NCBI GenBank assembly: GCA_012032975.1
Contig: JAAUPU010000235.1
Location: 1 to 5,773, forward strand
Origin: Caldilineaceae bacterium
Lineage (GTDB): Bacteria; Chloroflexota; Anaerolineae; Caldilineales; Caldilineaceae
Direction: 5' to 3'
DNA length: 5,773 bases
Shown: piece after piece, positions 5,693-5,773 of the stretch
Layout: each line of letters begins with the position of its first letter
How positions within the stretch are numbered: position 1 is the first letter of the stretch
The notes under the pieces: model-generated
Told to the model about the DNA's origin: nothing
Database searches by the model: none
Seen by the model: only the letters and a program-made list of their open reading frames with translations
Program-made: the position numbers and the translations under genes

Positions 5693-5773
5693 ATGAAAAT
5701 CACCCCCAAAGTGCAGAACACCAACGGCTGATTGCCCATCGAGAACGGTCGGCAAACTGGAAGCAGTGGGGAC
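5693..5773 (+). CDS. GH63/MGH1-like glucosidase, N-terminal fragment, possible frameshift
   Basis: Only the first ~27 residues are in the window. The segment AEHQRLIAHRERSANWKQWG ends exactly where GH63-type (mannosyl-oligosaccharide glucosidase-like) bacterial glucosidases carry their conserved start, which I remember as ANWKRWGPYLSERQWG. As written, ATG 5693 runs only to a TGA at 5729. Adding one C to the C5 run at 5703-5707 gives MKITPQSAEHQRL and joins the conserved frame. GGGAGG (5678-5683) lies nine bases upstream of this ATG. The alternative needs no indel: the conserved frame is open from 5641, and GTG 5656 could start it. The family would hydrolyse alpha-glucosides. The identification rests on a very short stretch. 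Confidence 0.55.

Overview
This is a GC-rich bacterial window with six protein-coding genes and no RNA genes, CRISPR array or recognisable transposase. The protein types and the style of the intergenic repeats remind me most of Chloroflexota (Anaerolineae/Caldilineae-like environmental genomes). That is an impression from the sequence, not a placement.

Layout. At the left edge, on the minus strand, is the N-terminal part of an L-2-amino-thiazoline-4-carboxylate (ATC) hydrolase-like gene (1-324). It diverges from an intact two-domain thiosulfate/mercaptopyruvate sulfurtransferase (560-1375), and a roughly 235-bp shared control region separates them. Next, on the plus strand, is an enolase-superfamily acid-sugar dehydratase of the rhamnonate dehydratase type (1475-2660). 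A 241-bp intergenic stretch with two hairpin-forming repeats follows. Then come a Gfo/Idh/MocA-type NAD(P)-dependent oxidoreductase (2902-4052) and, 28 bp later, a compact neutral ceramidase-like metal hydrolase (4081-5519), probably in one operon. A long, nearly perfect palindrome (5535-5569) closes that unit. At the right edge the first codons of a GH63/MGH1-type glucosidase begin (about 5693 onward).

The most striking property of the window is that almost every gene except the sulfurtransferase is broken by single-base indels. Protein similarity continues without loss in another frame immediately after each break: two breaks in the dehydratase, one in the oxidoreductase, one in the ceramidase-like hydrolase, one in the ATC hydrolase and possibly one in the glucosidase. 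Four, possibly five, are one-base deletions in short runs of the same base; one is an insertion. I read this as uncorrected sequencing or assembly error rather than gene decay, because all key catalytic residues and the flanking frames are preserved.

Biologically, the right four genes look like part of a carbohydrate or sugar-acid utilisation locus (dehydratase, sugar oxidoreductase, ceramidase-like hydrolase, glucosidase). The left divergent pair both point to sulfur/cysteine chemistry. I see no convincing new multi-gene system. The most open question is what the ceramidase-like enzyme hydrolyses in a sugar-catabolic setting.
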